A DNA stretch of 15,917 bases from assembly GCA_910579645.1 (NCBI GenBank), contig CAJTVK010000102.1, forward strand, positions 1 through 15,917, in the 5' to 3' direction. Below, piece by piece: positions 7,320 to 13,355 of the stretch; positions within the stretch are counted from its first letter, which is position 1; every line of letters begins with the position of its first letter. The notes under the pieces are model-generated. The model saw only the letters and a list, made by a program, of their open reading frames with translations. It was not told where the DNA came from and made no database searches. The translations under genes and the position numbers were made by a program. The DNA comes from an uncultured Lachnospiraceae bacterium. GTDB lineage: Bacteria > Bacillota > Clostridia > Lachnospirales > Lachnospiraceae.

Positions 7320-8654
7320 TCAGACAATTCCCTGCGCCGTCATGGCTTCCGCAACTTTTAAGAAGCCTGCAATATTAGCGCCTGCCACATAGTTGCCTTC
7401 CATGCCGTATTTCTTTGCCGCATTGTCCAGATTATGGAAGATATTGACCATAATATTCTGAAGCTTGCTGTCCACTTCCTCGAAGGTCCAGCTCAAACGC
7501 TCGGAATTCTGGCTCATTTCCAATGCGGAAGTAGCTACGCCGCCGGCATTTGCCGCTTTGCCGGGCGCAAACAGTACGCCGTTTGCCTGCAGATATTCGG
7601 TAGCTTCCATGGTAGTAGGCATGTTCGCGCCCTCTGCCACTGCAATACATCCGTTTGCCACCAATGCTTTCGCATCGTCAAGCAGCAGTTCGTTCTGTGT
7701 TGCGCAGGGAAGGGCCACGTCGCACTTAATGCCCCATACGCCTCTGCCTTCATGATATTCCGCACTGCTCCTTGCCGCTGCATATTCCGTCAGTCTGGCT
7801 CTTTTTACCTCTTTTACTTCTTTCAGCAGAGCCACGTCAATTCCTTCCGGGTCATATACCCAGCCTGTGGAATCGGACACGGTAACTACTTTGGCGCCTA
7901 ACTGCTGCGCTTTCTGGCAGGCATAGATTGCCACGTTGCCGGAACCGGAAATTACTACGGTCTTCCCGTTGATGTCATGGCCGTTGCATTTCAGCATTTC
8001 CGCGGTTAAATACAACAGTCCGTAGCCGGTAGCTTCCGTCCTGGCCAACGACCCGCCGTAAGACAGTCCTTTGCCGGTAAGCACACCTTCGTATACCCCT
8101 TTGATTCTCTTATACTGCCCGTACATATAGCCGATTTCCCTCGCACCCGTACCGATGTCGCCGGCAGGAACGTCTGTATCCGCACCTATGTATTTGCTCA
8201 GTTCCGTCATAAAACTCTGGCAGAATGCCATCACTTCCCTGTCGGATTTTCCCTTCGGATCAAAATCGGAACCGCCTTTACCGCCCCCAATCGGAAGACC
8301 TGTCAGCGAATTCTTAAATATCTGCTCAAAACCAAGGAATTTAATAATGCCCAGGTTTACGCTGGGATGCAGACGGAGACCGCCCTTGTAAGGCCCGATT
8401 GCACTGTTGAACTGCACGCGGAAAGCATTGTTTACCTGCACCTGTCCCTTGTCGTCCACCCAAGGTACCCGGAACAGCAGCTGCCTCTCCGGCGTAACCA
8501 GCCTTTCCAGAAGCGCATCTCTCCTGTAAGCTTCTTCGTTCGCCTCAATGACTACCCGAAGAGACTCCAGAACCTCTTTTACCGCCTGATGAAACTCCGG
8601 CTGTGCCGGATTTTTTTCTACCACTAAATCAAATACCTCATCCACATATGACAT
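7320..8654 (-). CDS. gdhA: NADP-type glutamate dehydrogenase
   Basis: A 444-residue hexameric-type glutamate dehydrogenase, interconverting 2-oxoglutarate plus ammonium and glutamate in the cytoplasm. YKGGLR (Lys90), KNSLTG (Lys114), PIGGGKGG (Lys126) and PAGDIG (Asp166) match the substrate-binding and catalytic residues known from clostridial GDH. The Rossmann motif is SGSGNVA (236-242), followed by VSDS; E. coli GdhA has SGSGNVA and SDS in the same places, which favours NADP over the NAD-linked GFGNVA type. Length is normal and no key residue is missing. The start has AAGGAGG nine bases upstream. It appears monocistronic, with its own promoter, a leader of about 167 nt and a wobble-rich terminator. 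The long structured leader could carry post-transcriptional nitrogen control, but I recognise no known riboswitch there. Confidence 0.97.
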   Translation of the reverse strand: MSYVDEVFDLVVEKNPAQPEFHQAVKEVLESLRVVIEANEEAYRRDALLERLVTPERQLLFRVPWVDDKGQVQVNNAFRVQFNSAIGPYKGGLRLHPSVNLGIIKFLGFEQIFKNSLTGLPIGGGKGGSDFDPKGKSDREVMAFCQSFMTELSKYIGADTDVPAGDIGTGAREIGYMYGQYKRIKGVYEGVLTGKGLSYGGSLARTEATGYGLLYLTAEMLKCNGHDINGKTVVISGSGNVAIYACQKAQQLGAKVVTVSDSTGWVYDPEGIDVALLKEVKEVKRARLTEYAAARSSAEYHEGRGVWGIKCDVALPCATQNELLLDDAKALVANGCIAVAEGANMPTTMEATEYLQANGVLFAPGKAANAGGVATSALEMSQNSERLSWTFEEVDSKLQNIMVNIFHNLDNAAKKYGMEGNYVAGANIAGFLKVAEAMTAQGIV

Positions 8655-8821
8655 TTTTCATGCCCTCCTTCACTTTTTATATCCTTCACGGAATATCCTT
8701 GCCAATCCGTGTATGCCGGAAATTCCTTCCTGCCCGAACTTTCTTTCCGGAACAGAGCCGGCCTTTCCTATTCTGCAGAAATGCCTCGGGCAGCATCCCC
8801 TACGTCCAGACTTCTTGCCCA
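8655..8821 (-). other. long structured 5' leader of gdhA
   Basis: About 167 nt lie between the predicted start and the gdhA ATG, with no convincing small gene. Self-complementary blocks on the minus strand include GGGCA/TGCCC near the 5' end, CCGGAAA/TTTCCGG in the middle and CACGGA/TCCGTG near the ribosome site. No T-run follows them, so classical attenuation is not indicated. Confidence 0.4.
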
Positions 8822-8827
8822 CATAGT

Positions 8828-8856
8828 ATTATATACTGCCGCCGGAATTTGCACAA
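8828..8856 (-). promoter_or_regulatory. gdhA promoter
   Basis: Minus-strand TTGTGC (8851-8856), a 17-bp spacer and perfect TATAAT (8828-8833, within TATATAAT). The -35 box is weak. It sits in the roughly 310-bp gap between the 143-residue gene and gdhA. Confidence 0.55.
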
Positions 8857-8967
8857 GACGCTTTAGGCCATTAAACCGTAAAAGTTTTATATTAGTTTTT
8901 CTTCGTTTTTTAGACAAATTGTACAATAATACATGTATACAATCTTTCCTCCGGCATATCTCCCGCA

Positions 8968-9399
8968 CTATAAATACTTTTTCAGCCGCTCGATATTTTT
9001 TTCCTCAAAATCCATTAACTCTTTTGCAATCTCCAAAGAAAAACCGTCGGCTCTCTCATGATGGTTCAGCGCCTTGCACATATCGGTAATGCCGCGGCTG
9101 CTTCCCTGAATCATCAATTCCGCAATATGGCTTGTGCTTGTGTTGAAAAGCGTATTGGAATGGATTCCCCCTACCAGCATCATCTGACTAACGTTGTTGG
9201 TGCGGTAAGGCTCTGCTTTTCCTTCCAGAATCTTGTCCAAGGCCTTGTTATGGATTTCCGAATATTTCAATGACTGCCTCGACAACTGTATGGCCAGCCC
9301 GTCATCATATACCTTATCGCTGATTGTGTCGATGGCTTTCATGGCCATTTCCGTGTTTTTCTGTACCTCCCTCAGTATTTCCGCATCATCTCTCTTCAT
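8968..9399 (-). CDS. conserved-looking helical protein of unknown function, 143 aa
   Basis: A soluble, largely alpha-helical 143-residue protein that I cannot assign a function. It starts MKRDDAEILREVQKN and contains regularly spaced acidic, His and Met residues (EIHNKALDKIL, MMLVGGIHSNTLFN, SHIAELMIQG, LNHHERADG, ELMDFEEKN). The pattern suggests a four-helix, ferritin-like bundle, but I cannot identify a confident paired E-x-x-H metal site. No signal peptide or membrane segment is seen. I chose the start at 9399 because AGGAGG lies nine bases upstream and the longer in-frame extension is Cys/Arg-rich and runs through inverted repeats. It stands alone between the thioredoxin-fold gene and gdhA. 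Two perfect hairpins lie just upstream and may regulate it. Confidence 0.8.
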   Translation of the reverse strand: MKRDDAEILREVQKNTEMAMKAIDTISDKVYDDGLAIQLSRQSLKYSEIHNKALDKILEGKAEPYRTNNVSQMMLVGGIHSNTLFNTSTSHIAELMIQGSSRGITDMCKALNHHERADGFSLEIAKELMDFEEKNIERLKKYL

Positions 9400-9440
9400 G
9401 CCCCATTGCCTCCTGTCCTTCCTATTCTTGCCATTGCCGC

Positions 9441-9462
9441 ATCCTGACCATACGGTCAGGAT
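9441..9462. promoter_or_regulatory. perfect 9-bp hairpin upstream of the 143-aa gene
   Basis: ATCCTGACC and GGTCAGGAT flank a 4-base loop, 42 bases upstream of the start codon at 9399. On the plus strand it is followed by TTTT and looks like a terminator, but no plus-strand gene precedes it. An operator or leader hairpin is as likely. Confidence 0.5.
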
Positions 9463-9471
9463 TTTCTCACA

Positions 9472-9495
9472 GCCGGCACAAAAAAAGGTGCCGGC
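9472..9495. repeat. GCCGGCAC inverted repeat around a poly-A/T tract
   Basis: GCCGGCAC (9472-9479) and GTGCCGGC (9488-9495) are perfect complements around an 8-base loop that is nearly all A on the plus strand. The second arm extends to the self-complementary GTGCCGGCAC followed by another A-run, so GCCGGCACAAAAA is also a direct repeat. Confidence 0.6.
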
Positions 9496-9574
9496 ACAAA
9501 AATATATTCTGTGTCTACACCTTTTATTTTTACCGCTCATTCCACGTCTATTCACGAATGAGAATTTTTATTTC

Positions 9575-9604
9575 AAAAAGTACGCGCCGGCAGAAATGTC
9601 TGCC
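9575..9604 (-). terminator. possible terminator of the thioredoxin-fold gene
   Basis: Minus-strand GGCAGA-CATT-TCTGCC is a perfect 6-bp stem starting 25 bases past the stop codon. The T-run (TTTTT, 9575-9579) follows after nine intervening bases, which makes it a weak candidate. Confidence 0.35.
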
Positions 9605-9628
9605 CCAAGGCATGGATACTTTCTGTTA

Positions 9629-10972
9629 TTAATATTTAATGACCGCATATACGCCGGCACCGCCCGTCGTATCAAAAGTAACCGTATTTGCGTCGTTGTC
9701 CAAATCCTTCAGAACCGTATACGCGCCGCCGGCACGCACACAGATAACCGCATATGTCTTATCTGCCTGTTTAAAGTTCTTCGGAATTCCCAATACGATC
9801 CTGATAGCCGCACCGTCGGAAGGAAGCTGCGTATATTTGCCTGCCGACATTTTCCCGAACTCAATGTTCAGCATCGGGCCGGCAACGGCTTTCTGCTCTG
9901 CAACCGCCGCATCCATGGCTGCTTTTGCCAAGGGGCTCTTCTTTGCGCTGAAATCGGAAAACTTACCGTATACCTTTTCGTTATCTGCCAGTCCGTAGTT
10001 CTTGGCGATGTCTGCTTCCGCAGTGGCAACAATGGAACCGTTAACATTGGTTGCAAGGTATGCGCCGGCTACCGATGTCTTAACAGTCCCTACGGAACTG
10101 GTAGACGGAATTTCCGGTGCTTTCACCTCTTCGGCTGCGGCGGAAGTACTTGCCGCCTGCACATTGCCGCTTGGTTTGTTTTCGCCGGGGGTATTATTCT
10201 CATCTCCTCCGGGGGTATTGCCTTCGTCCCCTCCGGGAGTGTTGCCTTCACCGGGCTTATTTCCCTCATCTCCTCCGGGGGTATTTCCTTCACCGGGCTT
10301 ATTTCCGCTGATAGTGTCGTCACTGCCGTCTCCGGGCTTGTTTCCGTCGTCCGGGGTACTGCCCTCGTCTCCTCCGGGGGTATTTCCTTCGTCTCCTCCG
10401 GGGGTATTGCCTTCATCTCCGGAATTGCCGCCCTTGAGGTTGGGCAGATAATCCGCTTCTATTTCCGAAGCATAGACGGTTCTGCCACTGACCACATACC
10501 GCAAGTTATTATTCACATCCACCATTGCCACTACAGGAGTCGCGATGGTACCTGAGGTATTCCCGTCCGCATGGAGATAATCATATACTGCAAACGTTGC
10601 GTTTCCGGTGTCATCCGCCACGAACTGAATAAGTCCTTCCGGGCAGTTGGTCTCCTGAAACTCCCTGATTTCCTCCTGTGTATACCCTCTGAAATCAATC
10701 GCGCACACATCAGCCTCTCCGTTTGCCAGCCAGCTGCTGGACGAGAAATCCTGCAGTGTATATTTGCAACGGGAGCACCCGGGCATAAAGAACACGATAA
10801 GCTTAGGTTTCCCGTTACTCTTGGTAGATACCGACTCCCCGTCAATGCTGGTGAAACTGAAATCCAGATTCGCGGTTCCTTCCGGCAGTTCCGCCGCCTC
10901 TGTCGGCATTGCCGGTATTGCCGGAAGCAGCAGAAGCAGCACTAACAGCAAACTTAAAATTCTTTTCTTCAT
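9629..10972 (-). CDS. exported thioredoxin-fold protein with repetitive linker and C-terminal surface domain
   Basis: A 447-residue secreted or surface protein. A signal peptide (MKKR plus a Leu-rich core, likely cleaved after about residue 27 near TEAA) leads to a TlpA/AhpC-like thioredoxin domain (about 33-178). Its redox motif is Cys66-Ser-Arg-Cys69 in FFMPGCSRCKY, and the expected cis-Pro loop is ATPVV (Pro146). Residues 181-268 are a hydrophilic linker of GNTPGGDE-type repeats. The C-terminal domain (about 290-447) ends TFDTTGGAGVYAVIKY, a tail reminiscent of clostridial surface proteins, and I do not recognise it further. Extracytoplasmic disulfide exchange is the likely activity. A GTG at 10978 is an alternative start; the ATG at 10972 is better spaced from AAAGGA. 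It is driven by a consensus promoter through a repeat-filled leader. Confidence 0.87.
   Translation of the reverse strand: MKKRILSLLLVLLLLLPAIPAMPTEAAELPEGTANLDFSFTSIDGESVSTKSNGKPKLIVFFMPGCSRCKYTLQDFSSSSWLANGEADVCAIDFRGYTQEEIREFQETNCPEGLIQFVADDTGNATFAVYDYLHADGNTSGTIATPVVAMVDVNNNLRYVVSGRTVYASEIEADYLPNLKGGNSGDEGNTPGGDEGNTPGGDEGSTPDDGNKPGDGSDDTISGNKPGEGNTPGGDEGNKPGEGNTPGGDEGNTPGGDENNTPGENKPSGNVQAASTSAAAEEVKAPEIPSTSSVGTVKTSVAGAYLATNVNGSIVATAEADIAKNYGLADNEKVYGKFSDFSAKKSPLAKAAMDAAVAEQKAVAGPMLNIEFGKMSAGKYTQLPSDGAAIRIVLGIPKNFKQADKTYAVICVRAGGAYTVLKDLDNDANTVTFDTTGGAGVYAVIKY
10169..10432 (-). repeat. linker-encoding degenerate repeats (GNTPGGDE units)
   Basis: About 260 bp encoding variants of an eight-residue unit (GNTPGGDE, GNKPGEGN, GSTPDDGN). 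Blocks of 24 bases recur almost exactly, for example CCTCCGGGGGTATT on the plus strand. This is a slippage-prone tract likely to vary in length between strains. Confidence 0.85.
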
Positions 10973-11004
10973 TTTCACGTTTTCCTTTCTTAAATGTGGT
11001 TTTC

Positions 11005-11103
11005 CTACCGCTGGTCACAAAATAACATTGATAAAGTCATCATTGATAAAACTATCATTGAGAAAAATATCATTGATAAAGCTATCATAGAGAAAAATAT
11101 CAT
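11005..11103 (-). CDS. possible 32-residue hydrophobic leader peptide of pentapeptide repeats
   Basis: A short open frame made almost wholly of the 15-bp repeats. It reads as five M-[IM]-x-[FL]-S pentapeptides followed by MLFCDQR and a stop 32 bases before the thioredoxin-fold start. It would be a membrane-inserting or attenuator-type peptide. Units alternate with a 30-bp higher period (third residue F, A, F, V, T). The fifth codon varies only between TCT and TCA, both Ser, and the fourth only between Phe and Leu. Against translation: no recognisable ribosome site precedes the first ATG, about 22 bases from the predicted transcript start, and Ile is mostly the rare ATA. It may simply be a repeat that happens to be open. 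Confidence 0.3.
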   Translation of the reverse strand: MIFFSMIALSMIFFSMIVLSMMTLSMLFCDQR

Positions 11104-11113
11104 TGATATTTCG
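11024..11113. repeat. six tandem 15-bp repeats in a gene leader
   Basis: Six consecutive 15-bp units of the form ATCATTGATAAAGCT on the plus strand, with one to six changes per unit. They occupy nearly all of the leader between the consensus promoter (11132-11160) and the thioredoxin-fold gene. Units 3 and 5 share GAGAAAAAT endings, showing a 30-bp higher-order duplication. Confidence 0.92.
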
Positions 11114-11131
11114 TAGTTATGTAGTTTGATG

Positions 11132-11160
11132 ATTATATAATAACAGCACTAATATGTCAA
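11132..11160 (-). promoter_or_regulatory. perfect-consensus sigma-A promoter
   Basis: Minus-strand TTGACA (11155-11160), exactly 17 bp, then TATAAT (11132-11137): full consensus in all twelve positions. Predicted start near 11125, giving a leader of about 153 nt to the thioredoxin-fold gene. Such a strong core promoter usually implies either high expression or tight repression. Confidence 0.8.
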
Positions 11161-11166
11161 GTAGTT

Positions 11167-11213
11167 CTGCGCAGATTTCACAAAAATCAATTTTGGGTAT
11201 TCTGTCTGCGCAG
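11167..11213. promoter_or_regulatory. paired CTGCGCAG palindromes upstream of the promoter
   Basis: Two identical 8-bp palindromes CTGCGCAG at 11167-11174 and 11206-11213, 39 bp apart and separated by an A/T-rich stretch. The nearer one is six bases upstream of the perfect -35 box, a plausible position for a dimeric regulator. The regulator is unknown. Confidence 0.4.
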
Positions 11214-11499
11214 CTGCAGGACCCAGGAGCCTGCTGACAGCCAATGCCCTGCGGCAAGACAGCCGGCCTGCGGCTTCCCCGTTACGGAATCTGCCCGTCC
11301 CAAGCCGCCTGCGGCGACAGGCAGACAATGAACAGATCGGAGAAATACGGAAAACGTTCTTGCTCATAAGACAGACAGAGAAACAGCCGAAAGGCTGATA
11401 AAAAAGAAAACTTATTCTTGATGAGATTAGAAGAAATCGAAGCGTCGGTCATGCAGCCGGCATAATCAGAGAAACAATTTAACAGCAAAATAACAACGT

Positions 11500-11538
11500 A
11501 AAGGCGCATGGAACAGTAAATGTAAACCATACGCCTTT
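11500..11538. terminator. hairpin terminator between convergent readings
   Basis: AAAGGCG-C-ATGG pairs with CCAT-A-CGCCTTT, with one mismatch and a 15-base loop. A TTTTT run follows on the plus strand and a weaker TTTACG on the minus strand. It lies about 60 bases past the SH3 protein stop, so it most likely ends that transcript, though its T-run is better in the other direction. Confidence 0.4.
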
Positions 11539-11594
11539 TTGTGCTCAAAAGGATATAACATGAAAGAATATTCAGACCACTATCACCGCACCCG

Positions 11595-12965
11595 CTATTC
11601 CACATAATCGGACTTCACAAAGGCCGTCTGCCCCTTATACTTCACTCTGGTCCAGCCGTCCGCCTGTTTCACCACGAGCTCAAGCTTCTCTCCTTCATAA
11701 ACAAGCCCTAACTTTTCTCCGCTTTCGCTTGCGGATTTCCTCACATTCACGCTGGTCTTTACGGTAACGGTATCCCCGTTGCCCGCGGAAGCCGTCTGTG
11801 TGGCCGCTGCCGGCGCGGAATCTGTACTGCTGTCATTGCCGGCCTGTTCCGGCGCCGCATCTGCAGCCGGCGCTTCGGAAACCACTGCAAGGAATTCGCT
11901 CTTTATAAAAGCGTCCTTCCCTTCAAATGTTATCTTGCTCCAACCGTTTCCCCGTTCCTCCAGAAGCGTAAATTCATCGCCCACCTGCGCTTTCCCTATA
12001 CGATCCGCAGTCTCGCTGTCCGAACTTCTGATATTGACTACATCGGTAGCCTTTACTTTCTTTATTGTAGCGGCCGGTTCGGAAGCCTGCTCCTGTGGCG
12101 ATTCCGCTGACTGTGCCGGTTCCTCTGCCGGTTCTTCCCCGGTTCCTTCCGCTTCGCTGCCCTCCGCACCGCTTTCCCCGTCAGCCGCCGCTTCCTGCTG
12201 CCGTGCTTCTTCGGCTTCCGCCTTTGCCAACGCCTCGCCGACGGAAACGTCAATGCGTTTCGACAAATCAAATAAATATGCTCCCAACTCCTCATCGGAA
12301 GCCAACAGCTCATTGTACTCCACCGCAACCCGGTTATTTAAGTCTACCACATCTTCCTGAAGGGAAACATCCTTAATATACTGTACCACGACGGAATTAT
12401 CCTCGCCCCCGTTGATATAGCACTCCCCGTTCTCGTCCGTACATACATAAAACGCCTGCATGCCCGGCACTAACTGGTCATATTCCGTAAATTTCATCTT
12501 GGAATATACATATGCCAGATAGGAGCCTTCCACCGGGCCTTTCTTTGTATATACCGTCAATTCCGGATAATCCTCCGTATATTTGCTCATTTCACGGATT
12601 CTCAGCTTTTCCTTTTCTTCCACATATTCATTCATGGATACCACCGCATCCACATCCCCGGCCGCCATCGCTTTATAATAATTGCTTATCAATGTATTGA
12701 CAGCCGGATAAGCATTTTCCTCCAACTCCAGCTGCGGAATCTCTTCCGGCGTGTCTCCTTCCCCCTGAATCGGCTCTTCCGCATTGGCAGGCATTTCCGC
12801 AAGCTGCGCTTCCACTTCCTCGGCCGCTTTTCGGTTGACGTTGACCGCTACGATAACTGTAATCGAAACACATATAAGAAGCACTGCCGGCATCACCACC
12901 TTGGCATGCTCCGATATCCATTCTTTAAAATCTTCTATTCTGTCCCTAATACTTTTGTTGTCCAT
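11595..12965 (-). CDS. membrane-anchored protein with two bacterial SH3 domains
   Basis: A 456-residue type II membrane protein. A short cytoplasmic N-terminus (1-23) precedes one membrane segment (24-43). An external domain (about 85-215) opening AVNTLISNYYKAMAAGDVDAV looks NTF2/SnoaL-like. A Glu/Ala/Pro-rich spacer (about 245-300) leads to two SH3 domains (about 303-362 and 399-456), each with the V-N-[IV]-R start, G-W-[ST] core and [IV]-K-S-[DE]-[YF] end, separated by an Ala/Ser/Gln-rich spacer. Bacterial SH3 domains generally bind peptidoglycan peptides, so a wall-anchored sensor or scaffold is likely; no catalytic domain is seen. I chose the start at 12965 because the longer frame adds an Arg-rich stretch with no signal. 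Its ribosome site (AAAGGA, 12 bases away) is distant. The promoter is not obvious; read-through from the tRNA is possible. Confidence 0.87.
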   Translation of the reverse strand: MDNKSIRDRIEDFKEWISEHAKVVMPAVLLICVSITVIVAVNVNRKAAEEVEAQLAEMPANAEEPIQGEGDTPEEIPQLELEENAYPAVNTLISNYYKAMAAGDVDAVVSMNEYVEEKEKLRIREMSKYTEDYPELTVYTKKGPVEGSYLAYVYSKMKFTEYDQLVPGMQAFYVCTDENGECYINGGEDNSVVVQYIKDVSLQEDVVDLNNRVAVEYNELLASDEELGAYLFDLSKRIDVSVGEALAKAEAEEARQQEAAADGESGAEGSEAEGTGEEPAEEPAQSAESPQEQASEPAATIKKVKATDVVNIRSSDSETADRIGKAQVGDEFTLLEERGNGWSKITFEGKDAFIKSEFLAVVSEAPAADAAPEQAGNDSSTDSAPAAATQTASAGNGDTVTVKTSVNVRKSASESGEKLGLVYEGEKLELVVKQADGWTRVKYKGQTAFVKSDYVE

Positions 12966-12995
12966 AGGTGATAAATATCCTTTCTTCCAGTTATA

Positions 12996-13018
12996 GGAAA
13001 ACGGCTTTTGCCGTTTCC
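12996..13018 (-). terminator. hairpin with T-run between tRNA and SH3 gene
   Basis: On the minus strand AAACGGC-AAAA-GCCGTTT is a perfect 7-bp stem, followed by a final T and then CC. It may end the tRNA transcript or attenuate read-through into the SH3 gene, whose start is about 30 bases further on. Confidence 0.45.
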
Positions 13019-13026
13019 GCCTGCGC

Positions 13027-13077
13027 CGTCCGCATGCCGCGAATGCAGCATAATTCCCTATGTTCTCTATGCGGACG
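13027..13077. repeat. 9-bp inverted repeat in the tRNA-SH3 gap
   Basis: CGTCCGCAT (13027-13035) and ATGCGGACG (13069-13077) are perfect complements with 33 bases between. They would form a long-loop hairpin in any tRNA-to-SH3 read-through transcript. I see no promoter box pair in 13019-13161. Confidence 0.45.
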
Positions 13078-13161
13078 AATGCATCCATTTACTCATTTAC
13101 ACCGATACGGCTAACGCGAATTAGTTCCCGATTGAATTCTTCCGGTAATATGAATTACCCT

Positions 13162-13294
13162 CAGAGTGATGTAATGCACTCGACAGGAATCGAACCTGCA
13201 TTAAAGGCGTCGGAGGCCTTCGTTCTATCCGTTAGACTACGAGTGCATAAAATAATACCTTATTCAAATATTACAAATTTGTTACATCACTCTG
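13162..13294. repeat. perfect 13-bp inverted repeat bracketing the tRNA gene
   Basis: CAGAGTGATGTAA (13162-13174) and TTACATCACTCTG (13282-13294) are exact complements. One arm directly abuts the tRNA 3' end (13175). The other begins at or next to the predicted transcription start, about 36 bases before the tRNA. The precursor's first bases could therefore pair with its 3' trailer. Confidence 0.85.
13175..13246 (-). tRNA. tRNA-Arg (anticodon CCG)
   Basis: A 72-base cloverleaf. The acceptor stem is GCACTCG/CGAGTGC with discriminator A. The anticodon arm AAGGC-CTCCGAC-GCCTT gives anticodon CCG, which reads CGG Arg codons. There is a four-base variable loop, and the T-arm is GCAGG-TTCGATT-CCTGT. 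CCA is not encoded, so it must be added enzymatically. In the D-arm (GTCT...AGAAC) the 12-23 pair appears to be C-A. It has its own promoter. Confidence 0.95.
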
Positions 13295-13297
13295 AAT

Positions 13298-13326
13298 ATA
13301 ATATCACATTCGCGTCCAATTGTCTA
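13298..13326 (-). promoter_or_regulatory. tRNA-Arg promoter
   Basis: Minus-strand TAGACA (13321-13326), 17-bp spacer, TATTAT (13298-13303); five of six matches in each box. The predicted start near 13291 falls on the upstream arm of the inverted repeat. Confidence 0.65.
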
Positions 13327-13355
13327 GTGTAGTTTTTGGAAACTTTCAAAAAATT

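Larger units (their letters stand above)
11161..11594. other. 434-bp intergenic region without a convincing gene
   Basis: Open frames here have poor starts and unconvincing composition. The region holds paired CTGCGCAG palindromes next to the promoter (11167-11213), GC-rich GCCTGCGGC repeats (about 11270-11320), a small CAGCC-GAAA-GGCTG hairpin (11384-11397), and a hairpin terminator near 11500-11538. Confidence 0.6.

Noticed and set aside
9233..10555. 440-codon plus-strand frame opposite the thioredoxin-fold gene
   Set aside because: Its later half mirrors the GNTPGGDE repeats, and it crosses two hairpins and an intergenic region; no domain is visible.
11024..11113. Tandem 15-bp units as a CRISPR array
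   Set aside because: Units are contiguous without unique spacers and no cas genes are present.
11282..11605. A 107-codon minus-strand frame after the SH3 gene
   Set aside because: It begins inside the end of the SH3 gene, passes through a terminator hairpin, and has Cys/Leu/Ser-rich non-coding-like composition with no good ribosome site.
13175..13294. Inverted repeats around the tRNA as ends of an integrated element
   Set aside because: The arms enclose only the tRNA, its leader and no cargo, and there is no integrase or direct-repeat attachment site.
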